Part shown: positions 17,585 through 26,139 of the stretch, piece after piece
How the letters are laid out: every line of letters begins with the position of its first letter
How positions within the stretch are numbered: position 1 is the first letter of the stretch
Source: CAMLIZ01 sp966212505
Lineage (GTDB): Bacteria > Pseudomonadota > Gammaproteobacteria > Burkholderiales > Burkholderiaceae_C
Length of the DNA stretch: 64,000 nt
Direction: 5' to 3'
Assembly: GCA_966212505.1 (NCBI GenBank)
Contig: CBIHRS010000001.1
Span: forward strand, 62,001-126,000
Made by a program: the position numbers and the translations under genes
Notes under the pieces: generated by a model
The model's input: only the letters and a program-made list of their open reading frames with translations
Databases searched by the model: none
Told to the model about the DNA's origin: nothing

Positions 17585-18169
17585 GTGAACAGCCCTTCCC
17601 TCGAGCCCGCTCCCGTCGACGACCGGCAGGTCCGCGACGAACGCCTGTGCGCGTGGCTGGAGCGTGCGGCACGCGGCGATGCGCAGGCCTTCGAGCGCTT
17701 CTACGACGCCACCGTGGGCTATGCCCAGGCGCTGGCGCGCCGCATGCTCGCGGCGCACGACCTCGACGATGCGCTGTCCGAAGCGTATTTCCAGGCCTGG
17801 CGGGAGGCGCCGCGCTTCGATGCGGGTCGCGGCAGCCCGGTCACCTGGCTGCTGACCATCGTGCGCAGCCGGGCGCTCGACCTGCTGCGCCGCCAGCGCG
17901 CCACCCATGAATGCGAGGCCTGCGAAACGCTGGAGGAACGCGCCACCGACACCCCCGGACCGCACGAGCTGCTCGCTTCGCTGCAAGCCGGCTGCGCATT
18001 GCATGCCGCGCTGTCGGCGCTGTCGGCCCAGGAGCGCTGGCTGCTCGGGCTGGCCTACTTCCGCGAGCTCACGCATGCCCAGATTGCCCTCGTCACCGGC
18101 CTGCCCTTGGGCACGGTCAAGTCCTCCATCCTGCGTGCGCAGGGCAAACTGCGGCAGCTGATGCCATGA
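17585..18169 (+). CDS. ECF-family RNA polymerase sigma factor
   Basis: A 194-residue sigma-70 family protein of the ECF type. Region 2 runs from GDAQAFERFYDATVGYAQALARRML through DDALSEAYFQAWREAPRFD to VTWLLTIVRSRALDLLRRQR. Region 4 with its helix-turn-helix is LSAQERWLLGLAYFRELTHAQIALVTGLPLGTVKSSI. I place the start at the GTG at 17585. An in-frame ATG at 17462 would add 41 residues without family similarity. The stop overlaps the ATG of the anti-sigma gene by four bases, the normal layout of an ECF sigma factor with its inhibitor. The cupin partner suggests a response to reactive oxygen or similar stress, as in the RpoE/ChrR group. No matching promoter was found in front of it. Confidence 0.9.
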   Translation: MNSPSLEPAPVDDRQVRDERLCAWLERAARGDAQAFERFYDATVGYAQALARRMLAAHDLDDALSEAYFQAWREAPRFDAGRGSPVTWLLTIVRSRALDLLRRQRATHECEACETLEERATDTPGPHELLASLQAGCALHAALSALSAQERWLLGLAYFRELTHAQIALVTGLPLGTVKSSILRAQGKLRQLMP

Positions 18170-18651
18170 ACGACTCCCTGCCCCACCTCCCCGACGACCT
18201 CGACATCGCGCGGCTCGATGCCGATCTGCTCGAGGCCTTCTGCGCCGCCCAGGCGCCCGAGCCGGTGGATGCGCGCATGGCCCAGCGCGTCAAGCAGCGG
18301 GTGCTGCAGCGCATCGCCGAGCTGGAGGACAGCCACCTCACCGTGCAGGCCGCCGACGACACCTGGCAGCCCTTCGGCACCGGCGTGCAGATCAAGGTAC
18401 TGCATGAGGCGGGCGGCATCATGAGCTACCTGCTGAAGCTGGCCCCGGGTGCCTCGATCCCGGCGCACCGCCATCCGTGCGACGAGGAATGCGTGGTGCT
18501 CGAGGGCGCGCTGCAGATCGGCGACCTCACGGTGCCGGCCGGCGGCTTCCACCTGGCGCGCCAGGGTGCGCTGCACGACCGCATCACCACGGTCGACGGC
18601 GCCACGATCTTCCTGCGCGGGGCCATCCCCAGCGTCGAACACACGCTCTGA
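18166..18651 (+). CDS. ChrR-like cupin anti-sigma factor
   Basis: A 161-residue protein translationally coupled (ATGA) to the ECF sigma gene. Residues about 1-60 are a helical, acidic segment in the place of the anti-sigma domain. Residues about 70-161 form a cupin with the metal-ligand pattern PAHRHPCDEECVVLEG (two His and a Glu) and a later His in GALHDRI. ChrR of Rhodobacter holds its sigma factor through a zinc site of the HxxxCxxC type in the N-terminal part. That motif is missing here: the only N-terminal Cys is in LLEAFCAAQAP. The sigma-binding mode may therefore be zinc-independent. Expected role: sequester the sigma factor and release it on an oxidative signal sensed by the cupin. 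Confidence 0.82.
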   Translation: MNDSLPHLPDDLDIARLDADLLEAFCAAQAPEPVDARMAQRVKQRVLQRIAELEDSHLTVQAADDTWQPFGTGVQIKVLHEAGGIMSYLLKLAPGASIPAHRHPCDEECVVLEGALQIGDLTVPAGGFHLARQGALHDRITTVDGATIFLRGAIPSVEHTL

Positions 18652-18689
18652 GGCGCCGCGCGCGCGGCCCGGCTCGCGCCAGGCCGCCT

Positions 18690-18757
18690 GCATTTCGCGA
18701 CGCCACCGCGCATTTCGTCGCAGCCGGGCTGCGGCGGCACCGGGTTCTCCCTAGGCT
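18690..18757 (+). promoter_or_regulatory. Direct repeats upstream of the five-gene envelope operon
   Basis: GCATTTCG occurs twice, at 18690-18697 and 18710-18717, a period of 20 bases (about two helical turns), with similar flanks (CGACGC and TCGCAG). A possible -10 box TAGGCT lies at 18752-18757. Paired short direct repeats at this spacing, upstream of a weak promoter, resemble LytTR/AlgR-type activator sites. No such regulator is in the window, so this is a pattern call only. Confidence 0.35.
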
Positions 18758-18796
18758 CACGGTCATTGCGATCACGCCTACCCAGGAGAGAGCCTC

Positions 18797-19456
18797 ATGT
18801 ACCACCCCACGCTCCGCACCGCGCTGCGCCGGCACGGCATCGCGCTGTTCGCCGCGCTCAGCCTGCACGGCGCCTATGCCGCGGTGAGCGAGCCGCAGTT
18901 CCAGGCGGCCTTCCAGCAGATGCAGCTCGCGCTCAAGGGCGACGGCGACGCCATCGATCGCGCGGCCGACCAGTTCGCCGCGCTGGTGCAGGCCGAACCC
19001 ACCGACCCGGTGCTGATGGCCTATGCCGGCGCCTCGACCACGCTGAAGGCCAAGGCCGCGCTGCTGCCCTGGCGCAAGATGGGCTACGCAGAGGACGGCC
19101 TGGCCCAGATCGACAAGGCGCTGGCGCTGCTGCAGCCACAGCATGACCAGCCGCTGCACCACAACACCCCCGCCAGCCTCGAAACCCGCTTCACCGCGGC
19201 CAGCACCTTCCTCGGCCTGCCCGACATGTTCCACCGCAGCGCGCGCGGTGCCCAGCTGCTCAACGAGGTGTTGCAGAGCCCGCTGTTCGCGAAGGCGCCG
19301 CTGCCCTTCCAGGGCTCGGTGTGGATGCGCGCGGGCGCGCAGGCCGCCAAGGAGAAGCGCATCGACGACGCGAAGCGCTGGTTCAACGAGGTGGTGCAGC
19401 ACAACGCGCCGCAGGCCGACGCCGCGCGCGCCCAGCTGAAGGAGCTGCAATCGTGA
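18797..19456 (+). CDS. Exported TPR-like protein heading an ABC-transporter operon
   Basis: A 219-residue protein with a signal peptide (basic MYHPTLRTALRRHG, hydrophobic core, cleavage near AYAAVS) and then an all-helical body with TPR-like pairs, for example AFQQMQLALKGDGDAIDRAADQFAALVQ and AKEKRIDDAKRWFNEVVQ. I do not recognise a named family. AGGAGAG precedes the ATG. Its TGA overlaps the GTG of the ABC ATPase by four bases, so it is made with the transporter and probably works with it in the periplasm as an accessory or scaffold. The gap before it (18652-18796) suggests its own promoter, separate from the sigma/anti-sigma pair. Confidence 0.75.
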   Translation: MYHPTLRTALRRHGIALFAALSLHGAYAAVSEPQFQAAFQQMQLALKGDGDAIDRAADQFAALVQAEPTDPVLMAYAGASTTLKAKAALLPWRKMGYAEDGLAQIDKALALLQPQHDQPLHHNTPASLETRFTAASTFLGLPDMFHRSARGAQLLNEVLQSPLFAKAPLPFQGSVWMRAGAQAAKEKRIDDAKRWFNEVVQHNAPQADAARAQLKELQS

Positions 19457-20181
19457 ACACCGTCGCCCTTCACGCGACCCGCGGCCCCGTGGTAGAGCTG
19501 CGCGGCATCCACAAGACCTACCGCCTCGGCCAGCACGTGGTGCCGGCACTGCGCGGCGTGAACCTCACCGTGCAAGCCGGCGAGATGCTTGCGCTGACCG
19601 GCCCTTCGGGCAGCGGCAAGAGCACGCTGCTCAACCTGTGCGGCCTGATCGACACACCCGACCAGGGCGAGATCCTGCTGCGCGGCCAGCCGGTGCATGC
19701 ACTCGACGAAACCGCCAGCACGCTGCTGCGCCGCGATGCGCTGGGCTTCGTGTTCCAGAGCTTCAACCTCGTGCCGGTGATGACCGTGACCGAGAACGTC
19801 GACTACCCGCTGTTCCTGGCCGGCGTGCCCGCCGCCGAGCGCAGGCAGCGCGTGGCCGAGGCCCTCGAGCGCGTGGGCCTGGCCGAGCATGCGAAGCACC
19901 GGCCTGATGCGCTCTCCGGCGGCCAGCGCCAGCGTGTGGCCATCGCCCGCGCGCTGATCAAGCGCCCCAGCCTCGTGATCGCCGACGAACCCACCGCCAG
20001 CCTCGATTCGCACACCGCCGACCAGGTGCTCGACCTGATGCGCGAGTGCTGCCATGCCGACGGCGCGGCCTTCGTGATCGCGACGCACGACGACCGGCTC
20101 ACGCGCCGCTGCGACCGCATCGTGCGCCTGCTCGACGGCGTCATCGAAGAAACGCAAACCACGCAAAGGAACATCGCATGA
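19453..20181 (+). CDS. ABC transporter ATP-binding protein (MacB/LolD type)
   Basis: A 242-residue ATPase starting at a GTG that overlaps the preceding stop (GTGA). Walker A is GPSGSGKST, the Q-loop is FVFQSFNLVPVMTV, the signature is LSGGQRQRVAIARAL, Walker B is LVIADEP with TASLD after it, and the switch His is in VIATHD. NVDYPLFLAGVP after the Q-loop is typical of the LolD/MacB/FtsE class, which drives mechanotransmission rather than classical import. The permease follows with a four-base overlap. Two copies would pair with the FtsX-type permease at the inner membrane. Confidence 0.93.
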   Translation: MNTVALHATRGPVVELRGIHKTYRLGQHVVPALRGVNLTVQAGEMLALTGPSGSGKSTLLNLCGLIDTPDQGEILLRGQPVHALDETASTLLRRDALGFVFQSFNLVPVMTVTENVDYPLFLAGVPAAERRQRVAEALERVGLAEHAKHRPDALSGGQRQRVAIARALIKRPSLVIADEPTASLDSHTADQVLDLMRECCHADGAAFVIATHDDRLTRRCDRIVRLLDGVIEETQTTQRNIA

Positions 20182-21386
20182 AGTGGCTCAAGTTCGCGTG
20201 GCTCAACACGCTGCGCAATCGCCGGCGCTCGCTGGTCACGCTGTCGATCGCCGCGCTCGGCACGGCCGCCATCCTGCTGGCCGGCGGCTTCGCGCTGTAC
20301 ACCTACCAGGGGCTGGAGCAGTCGGCCGCCCGCAGCACCGGCCACCTGATCGTCGGCAACCCCGACCAGTTCACCAAGGACGAAGACGTGCCGCTGCAGC
20401 ACGGCCTCGACAACGTGGGCACCCTGCGCCAGCAGCTGCTCGCCGACCCCGCCGTGCGCCATGTGCTGCCGCGCGTGGAGTTCAGCGGCCTGATCAGCAA
20501 CGGCGACAAGTCCACCGTGATGGTGGCCGCCGGCATCGACCCCGACAGCGAATTCGCGGTGAAGGGCCCGTTCCTCCAGATGGTCGAGGGCAGCGAGCTC
20601 AGCGGCAAGTCGACCGCGATGGTGATGCTGGGCGAGGGCCTGGCGCGCAGCCTGAAGGCCAAGCCCGGTACCAGCCTCACGCTGCTGGCCAGCACCACGG
20701 CCGGCGCGCTCAACGCGATGGACGTCACCGTCAAGGGCGTGTTCTCCACCGGCATTCCCGAGATGGACAAGCGCCTGGTCTACACCGATATCGACACCGC
20801 GCAGAAGCTGCTCGTCACCGACCGCGTGTCGACGCTGGGCGTGTTCCTGCGCGGCATGGACGACGTGGCGCCGGCGCAGGCCCGCATCGCCGCGGCCCAC
20901 GCCAAGCTCACGGTGCAGACCTGGCTCGACCAGGCCACGTTCTACAAGAGCGTGAAGGCGCTCTACAACCGCATCTTCGGCGCGCTCGGCATGATCATCG
21001 GCGTGATCGTGGTGTTCGTCGTGACCAACGCGATGGCCATGGCCATCATCGAGCGCACCCGCGAGATCGGCACGCTGCGTGCGATGGGCACGCTGCCCGC
21101 CCAGTTGCTGCGCAGCCTCGCGCTCGAAGGCATGGTGCTGGGCGGCGGCGGCGCCATCGTCGGCGGGCTGGTGGCGCTCGGGATCTCGGTGTTCCTGCTG
21201 GTGGTGCCGGTGCAGATGCCGCCGCCGCCGGGCCGCAACACCGGCTACCCGCTGCAGATCGCGATCGATCCCACGATGTACGCCGCCACGATCGCCGCGA
21301 TGGTCGTGCTGGCCATGCTGGCCTCGGCCTGGATCGCCCGCAAAACCGTGCACAAGCCCATCGTCGACTCGCTCGCCCATGTTTGA
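20178..21386 (+). CDS. ABC transporter permease, FtsX/MacB type
   Basis: A 402-residue permease with the four-helix FtsX layout: one helix near the N-terminus (SLVTLSIAALGTAAILLAGGFALY, about 15-38), a large periplasmic domain of some 230 residues, then three helices at the C-terminus with the conserved ERTREIGTLRAMG loop (about 295-307). Such permeases move lipoproteins, peptides or lipids, or transmit force to periplasmic partners. The neighbours (TPR protein before, LolA-like carrier and beta-barrel after) favour an envelope transfer route to the outer membrane. Overlaps the ATPase stop (ATGA); the next gene starts ten bases on. Confidence 0.92.
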   Translation: MKWLKFAWLNTLRNRRRSLVTLSIAALGTAAILLAGGFALYTYQGLEQSAARSTGHLIVGNPDQFTKDEDVPLQHGLDNVGTLRQQLLADPAVRHVLPRVEFSGLISNGDKSTVMVAAGIDPDSEFAVKGPFLQMVEGSELSGKSTAMVMLGEGLARSLKAKPGTSLTLLASTTAGALNAMDVTVKGVFSTGIPEMDKRLVYTDIDTAQKLLVTDRVSTLGVFLRGMDDVAPAQARIAAAHAKLTVQTWLDQATFYKSVKALYNRIFGALGMIIGVIVVFVVTNAMAMAIIERTREIGTLRAMGTLPAQLLRSLALEGMVLGGGGAIVGGLVALGISVFLLVVPVQMPPPPGRNTGYPLQIAIDPTMYAATIAAMVVLAMLASAWIARKTVHKPIVDSLAHV

Positions 21387-21396
21387 AGGAAGAACA

Positions 21397-22137
21397 ATGA
21401 TGTTCCGTCTGATTCCCCTGATCGCCGCCGCGCTCGTCGCCGGCACGGCCCATGCGGCCGACGATGTGCCCGCACTGCTGAAGGCCGCCGACCACTGGCG
21501 CCTGTCCAACGACGCGATGCAGGTCGAGACCCAGGTGCAGGTCTTCAACAAGGACGGCAGCCCCGACAAGGAGCGCCGCTACACCGTGTTCAGCCAGCCC
21601 GGCCACAAGTCGCTGGTGCTGATGCGCTCGCCGGCCGAAGCGGGCCAGAAGGTGCTGATGCTGGGCGACGACTTCTGGTTGCTGATGCCCAGCAGCCAGC
21701 GGCCGCTGCGCATCACGCCGATGCAGAAGCTGCTGGGCGACGCCTCGGTGGGCGACATCGCCACGCTGAGCTGGGCCGAGGACTACACCGGCACGCTCAT
21801 CGGCGAAGAGCCCTGCGAGCAGCAGACCTGCGTGCACCTCACGCTGGCCGCCTCGCGCAAGGCTGCGAGCTACCAGCGCATCGAGCTGTGGCTGGGCAAG
21901 CAGCGCCATGAACCGGTCAAGGCCGATCTCTACGTGCAGTCGGACAAGCTCGCCAAGCAGGCGCGCTTCGTCCTCGACAAGCCGCAGGCGCCCACCACGG
22001 TGACCGAGATGGTGCTGATCGACCAGCTCAGCAACCACAAGGAAACCCATGTGCGCTACCTCACGCGCCAGACGCGCAGCGTGCCCGAGGCCTGGCTGAA
22101 CCCGATGTTCCTCGCGCGCAACCCGTCGCTGGAGTAG
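21397..22137 (+). CDS. LolA-like outer-membrane lipoprotein-sorting family protein
   Basis: A 246-residue periplasmic protein with a clear signal peptide (hydrophobic run LIPLIAAALVAGTAHA, cleavage before ADDVPALLK). The mature part has the strand-rich layout of the LolA/LolB-like fold of the outer-membrane lipoprotein-sorting family: TVFSQPGHKSLVLMRSPAEAGQKVLM, then DDFWLLMPSSQRPLRITPMQKLLGDASVGDI. Such proteins carry acyl chains in an open half-barrel. An AAGGAAGA ribosome-binding site overlaps the end of the permease gene. Placed between the permease and a beta-barrel gene, it is the probable shuttle for whatever the ABC complex extracts. Confidence 0.82.
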   Translation: MMFRLIPLIAAALVAGTAHAADDVPALLKAADHWRLSNDAMQVETQVQVFNKDGSPDKERRYTVFSQPGHKSLVLMRSPAEAGQKVLMLGDDFWLLMPSSQRPLRITPMQKLLGDASVGDIATLSWAEDYTGTLIGEEPCEQQTCVHLTLAASRKAASYQRIELWLGKQRHEPVKADLYVQSDKLAKQARFVLDKPQAPTTVTEMVLIDQLSNHKETHVRYLTRQTRSVPEAWLNPMFLARNPSLE

Positions 22138-22143
22138 GCCGCC

Positions 22144-23430
22144 ATGCGATCCGTGTCCAGGCTGCCGTTCGCGGCAGCGGTGCTGGCCTGCGCCTGCGTG
22201 TCAGCAGTGCAGGCCGACGAAGCCGCAAGACCGGCCTTCGAATGGAGCGGCGAGGTCCGAGCCCATCTCGATCCGCGCTCGGCCAACGCCAACGGCCCGC
22301 TGGCCGAGGCCGACCGGCTCGCGCCCGGCATCGCGCCGGCCCAGCGCAGCGGCGCCACGCTGGAGGCCGGCGTGCGCGGCCATGGCCACGGCCTCTCGGC
22401 CGACCTGCTGCTGCGCAGCCAGCGCTTCGAGGGCGGCGGCCATGACGACACCGCCCGCTTCAACGAGCTCTATGCGTCCGGCGACGTACCCCTGGCGGCA
22501 GGCTGGCAGTTCAGCGCCGGCAAGAAGATCGTCGGCTGGGACGTGGGCTACGGCTGGCGGCCCAACGACGTGGTCGAACAGGAAGAACGACGCACCCTGC
22601 TCTCCACCACGCCCGAGGGCCGGCCGCTGGTGCAGCTGGAGCACTTCAGCGCCGAGACCGCGTGGTCCGTCGTCTGGGCCAACCCCACGCACCTCAACAC
22701 GCACAACCTGGGCGCCGACGAAAGTGCGCTGGCGCTGCGCTACTACCGGCGCGACGGCGCGATCGACTGGCACGGCTTCGCCCGCTTCGGCGAGCACACG
22801 CATGCCAGCGTGGGTGCCGCCGTGGCCTGGGTCGCGACCGAGTCGCTCGAGCTGCACGGCTCATGGCGCTTCACGCAGCACTCCGACGGCTGGACGATGG
22901 CGCCCGGGGTCGGCAACGCCATCGCCACAGGCAACCCGTGGCAGATCGGCCGGCTCGGCGCGGCTTCGCAATGGCTGGTCGGCCTGAGCTGGACCAACGC
23001 CGACCAGCTCAGCGTGCTGGCCGAGGCCTGGCACGATGGCACTGCGCTGTCCAACAGCCAGTGGGACGCCTGGGGCGTCCGCAGCCGGGCCCTGGTCGCC
23101 GCAAGCGCCCTGCCCGGCCTGCCCGCCGCCGCACGCACCGGCATCGCCGGCAACCTCGCCTGGCAGGCCACGCCGTGGAACGCGGCCAACCTGCGGCGCG
23201 ACAACCTCTTCGTGCGACTGTCGTGGCAGCACGATGCCTGGCAGCCCGCGCTCGACATGCTCTACACCCCGGCCGACGCCGGCCGCGTGCTCACTGCCTC
23301 GCTCGCGTGGCAGGGCGACCGCCTGCGCCTTGAAGGCGGCTGGCGCCGCTACGGCGGCCCGTCGGATGCGCTGCTGGCCCAGCTGCCGCTGCGGGCGATG
23401 GGCTATCTCGCCGGCACCTGGACCTTCTGA
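22144..23430 (+). CDS. Predicted outer-membrane beta-barrel protein of the ABC operon
   Basis: A 428-residue exported protein with a signal peptide ending near VQADEA. The body is a run of amphipathic strands rich in Trp, Tyr, His and Gly, and the last residues (YLAGTWTF) end in the C-terminal Phe that marks many outer-membrane barrels. Segments such as WQFSAGKKIVGWDVGYGWRPNDVVEQEERR look like porin loops. I do not recognise a specific family. It starts six bases after the LolA-like stop and ends the operon. Role inferred from context: outer-membrane end of the ABC/LolA-like pathway, either a receiver or an export pore. Confidence 0.75.
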   Translation: MRSVSRLPFAAAVLACACVSAVQADEAARPAFEWSGEVRAHLDPRSANANGPLAEADRLAPGIAPAQRSGATLEAGVRGHGHGLSADLLLRSQRFEGGGHDDTARFNELYASGDVPLAAGWQFSAGKKIVGWDVGYGWRPNDVVEQEERRTLLSTTPEGRPLVQLEHFSAETAWSVVWANPTHLNTHNLGADESALALRYYRRDGAIDWHGFARFGEHTHASVGAAVAWVATESLELHGSWRFTQHSDGWTMAPGVGNAIATGNPWQIGRLGAASQWLVGLSWTNADQLSVLAEAWHDGTALSNSQWDAWGVRSRALVAASALPGLPAAARTGIAGNLAWQATPWNAANLRRDNLFVRLSWQHDAWQPALDMLYTPADAGRVLTASLAWQGDRLRLEGGWRRYGGPSDALLAQLPLRAMGYLAGTWTF

Positions 23431-23578
23431 TCCGCCTTGCCTCCACGCCGCTTCGTTTACTTTTCCTGATTCCGTTACCGGTGCGGCTGCCGCACAATCC
23501 GCGACACACCGAGAGGGGTGATGTGCAGCGGCCGGCGCCGGAGAGCGGCGGCCCCTGCAGCGGCAGGAGCAAGGTTCC

Positions 23579-24778
23579 ATGGGCTTGCGCAAGATGCGCT
23601 GGCTGGCCGTGAGCGCCGGGATGCTGGTCCTGGCGCTGGCCGGTCTTGTCATCGTCACGGCGGTGCTGGTTCAAAGCGCGAACCGGACGCTGCACGCCGT
23701 GCAGGAACAGAACGCCTACAACCTCGACCTGCCCAAGCTGCGCGCGATCGTGTTCGACCTGCTGGAGGCCGAATCCAGCCAGCGGGCCTACCTGCTCACG
23801 GGCCGCGAGCGCGACCTGCAGCCCTACCTCGACGCCGCCCGCCACCTCGAAGCGCAGGCCGCCGCGCTGCAGCTCGCCCATGGCGGCGATGCGCAGACCA
23901 CTGCCTCGCTGACCCAGGTGCGCGAGCTGGTCCGCCTGAAGCTGGCTGAGATGGACGAGACCGTGCGGCTGCGCCAGCAGGGCCGGCTCGACGACGCGAT
24001 GGCCCTGGTGCTGCGCGACGCCGGGCAGCCCTACACCCGGGAGCTGCGTACCCGGCTCGACGGGGTGATCGATGGCTTCCGCACCGCGCGCGATGCCCTC
24101 GGCACGCAGATCGTCAAGGAGACCGAGCAGGCGCGCCGGCTGCTGCTGGCAGCCGTGTCGCTGCTGGTGGCCTTCGTGGCCAGCGCGGTGTTCCAGGTGG
24201 TCGTCGCGCTGCGCGAGAACGCCGCCCTGCTGCGCCGGCTCGACCGCGAGGCCACGCACGATGCGCTCACCGGCCTGCCCAACCGGCGCTACCTGGCGCA
24301 ATGGCTGTCGCACTGCGTGGGCATGGCCGAGCGCGGCGAGCGCGACCTCGCGGTGCTGTTCATCGACCTCGACGGCTTCAAGAACGTCAATGACGGCGCG
24401 GGCCACGAGACCGGCGACCGCGTGCTGCGCGGCATCGGCCAGGCACTGGCCCGGTCGCTGCGGCCCTCCGACTTCCTGTGCCGGCTGGGCGGCGACGAGT
24501 TCGCGGTCGTCTGCACCGAGGGCGTGGCGGCCGAGTCGCTGCGGCGCCTGGCCGAGCGGCTGATCGCCGAGGTCTCGCGCAGCGCGCGCGAGCTGGCGCA
24601 AGGCCAGGGCCAACCGCGCGTGGGCGCCAGCGTCGGCATCGCCTGCTACCCGGTCGACGGCGACAGCGCCGACGGGCTGCTCAACGCAGCCGACAGCGCG
24701 ATGTACGAGGCCAAGGCCCGAGGCCGCGGACAGGCCTGCTTCGCTCGCGGCGCCGGGCCCAAGGAGTGCGCCGCTTGA
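23579..24778 (+). CDS. Membrane diguanylate cyclase with CHASE3-like sensor
   Basis: A 399-residue protein. A first membrane helix spans about residues 9-31, and a periplasmic helical domain about 35-185 resembles CHASE3 (LLEAESSQRAYLLTGRERDLQPY is characteristic). A second helix is at about 187-210 (LLLAAVSLLVAFVASAVFQVVVAL) and a GGDEF domain covers about 225-390. The active site RLGGDEFAVV is intact, and the inhibitory I-site RPSD sits five residues before it, so it should make cyclic di-GMP under product control. FIDLDGFKNVND carries the metal-binding Asp. A GC-rich leader of 148 bases without a gene precedes it. Signal unknown. Confidence 0.93.
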   Translation: MGLRKMRWLAVSAGMLVLALAGLVIVTAVLVQSANRTLHAVQEQNAYNLDLPKLRAIVFDLLEAESSQRAYLLTGRERDLQPYLDAARHLEAQAAALQLAHGGDAQTTASLTQVRELVRLKLAEMDETVRLRQQGRLDDAMALVLRDAGQPYTRELRTRLDGVIDGFRTARDALGTQIVKETEQARRLLLAAVSLLVAFVASAVFQVVVALRENAALLRRLDREATHDALTGLPNRRYLAQWLSHCVGMAERGERDLAVLFIDLDGFKNVNDGAGHETGDRVLRGIGQALARSLRPSDFLCRLGGDEFAVVCTEGVAAESLRRLAERLIAEVSRSARELAQGQGQPRVGASVGIACYPVDGDSADGLLNAADSAMYEAKARGRGQACFARGAGPKECAA

Positions 24779-24791
24779 TCGTGCTCGGCCG

Positions 24792-26087
24792 TCAGTACAC
24801 GTCGCGCCGGTAGCGGCCCTCGGCCGCGAGCGCCTGCACGCCTTCGTCGCCCAGCACCTGTCGCAGCACCGCATCCACCTCGCCGGCCATGCCCTTCAGG
24901 CTGCCGCAGACATACACCGCCGCGCCGTCGGCGATCCAGCCGCGCAGCCGGTCGGCCTGCCGCGCCAGCAGGTGCTGCACATAGACGCGCTCGGGCTGGT
25001 CGCGCGAGAACGCGAGGTTCAGCCGCTCGATGCAGCCGGCACGCACCCACGACTCGATGCGGTCGCGGTGATAGAAGTCGCAGGCGCGATGGCGTTCGCC
25101 GAACAGCAGCCAGTGGCGCCGCTCGCCGCCGGCGATGCGGGCCTTCAGCAGGCTCAGCAGGCCGGCGAGCCCGGTGCCGTTGCCGATCAGGATCAGCGGC
25201 CGGCCGGCGTTGTCGCCGAGGCGGAAGGTGGCGTTGGCCCGCACCCTCAGCGGCAGCGTCTCCTGCAGCGGCAGTTGCTCCGCGAGCCAGCCCGAGGCCA
25301 GGCCGGGCGAGCCGTCATCGCCTCGCTCCAGCCGCACCAGCAGGTGCAGCCGCCCGTCCTGCGGGATCGAGGCGATCGAGTATTCGCGCGGCCGCCGCTC
25401 GTCGCCGGGCACACGCACCTGCGCGAGGTCGCCCGCCTCCCAGTGCGGCAGCGGCCCATGGGCCGGCGCCAGCTCGAGGTGGAAGGTGGGGCCGCCGCTG
25501 CTGCCGCGGTTGAGCCAGTCGCGCTGCAGCAGCCGCCAGGGCTCGAAACCCGGCGTGCGCCAGCCCGCCAGCACCGCCGGCCCGGCCAGCCGGCTCAGGC
25601 CCTGCTGCCAGGCGTGGAGCGCCGCGTCGTCGTCGCCATCGGCCTCGACACGCGCGAACAGCGGCAGCGCACCCTGGGCCTGCAACCAGGCATCGAGGCG
25701 GCGGCCGAAGGCGCAGAAATCGGCGTACTGGCGGTCGCCCAGCGCCAGCAGGCCGTAGCCGAGCGAGCGCAGCGGCAGGCTCTCGCGCATCCAGCGGCGA
25801 TCGAAGGCGGCGGCGTTGTCGGGCGGCTCGCCCTCGCCGTAGGTGCTGGTGATGAACAGCACCTTCCCGGTGCCCTGCAGGTCCGCGGCTTCCACGCGGC
25901 TGAGCGGCAGCACCCGAGCCTGAACGCCGGCCCCCTGCAACGCCTTGGCGGTGGCCCAGGCCAGTTGGATCGCAGCGCCCGTCTGGCTGCCGAAGGCCAC
26001 CAGCACCGGCGCATCGGGCTCGGCCGCCGGCGGAGTGCGGCGTGAGAACAGCTCGTCGAGCCAGGAAGACAGCCGATCCAGCTTCAT
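24792..26087 (-). CDS. CysJ-like flavodoxin/NADPH reductase flavoprotein
   Basis: A 431-residue diflavin reductase. Residues about 30-165 are a flavodoxin domain (FMN loop FGSQTGAAIQLA, then TSTYGEGEPPDNA). The rest is a ferredoxin-NADP reductase-like module with the FAD motif REYSIAS, the NADPH motif LIGNGTGLAGLLSL, a Cys-containing VYVCGSLKGMA and the CysJ-like end YRRDVY. The linking domain of CysJ/P450 reductase is short here, which fits the compact sulfite reductase alpha-like proteins of Burkholderiales. No sulfite reductase hemoprotein gene is nearby, so the electron acceptor is unknown; PepSY-type membrane partners are one possibility in relatives. The ATG at 26087 is chosen at the family N-terminus; the frame is open further upstream. 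Confidence 0.88.
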   Translation of the reverse strand: MKLDRLSSWLDELFSRRTPPAAEPDAPVLVAFGSQTGAAIQLAWATAKALQGAGVQARVLPLSRVEAADLQGTGKVLFITSTYGEGEPPDNAAAFDRRWMRESLPLRSLGYGLLALGDRQYADFCAFGRRLDAWLQAQGALPLFARVEADGDDDAALHAWQQGLSRLAGPAVLAGWRTPGFEPWRLLQRDWLNRGSSGGPTFHLELAPAHGPLPHWEAGDLAQVRVPGDERRPREYSIASIPQDGRLHLLVRLERGDDGSPGLASGWLAEQLPLQETLPLRVRANATFRLGDNAGRPLILIGNGTGLAGLLSLLKARIAGGERRHWLLFGERHRACDFYHRDRIESWVRAGCIERLNLAFSRDQPERVYVQHLLARQADRLRGWIADGAAVYVCGSLKGMAGEVDAVLRQVLGDEGVQALAAEGRYRRDVY

Positions 26088-26139
26088 GCCCCCGGAGGAG
26101 CGATCGGTGTGCCTGCCGGGCCACGGCCCGGGCGGAAGC

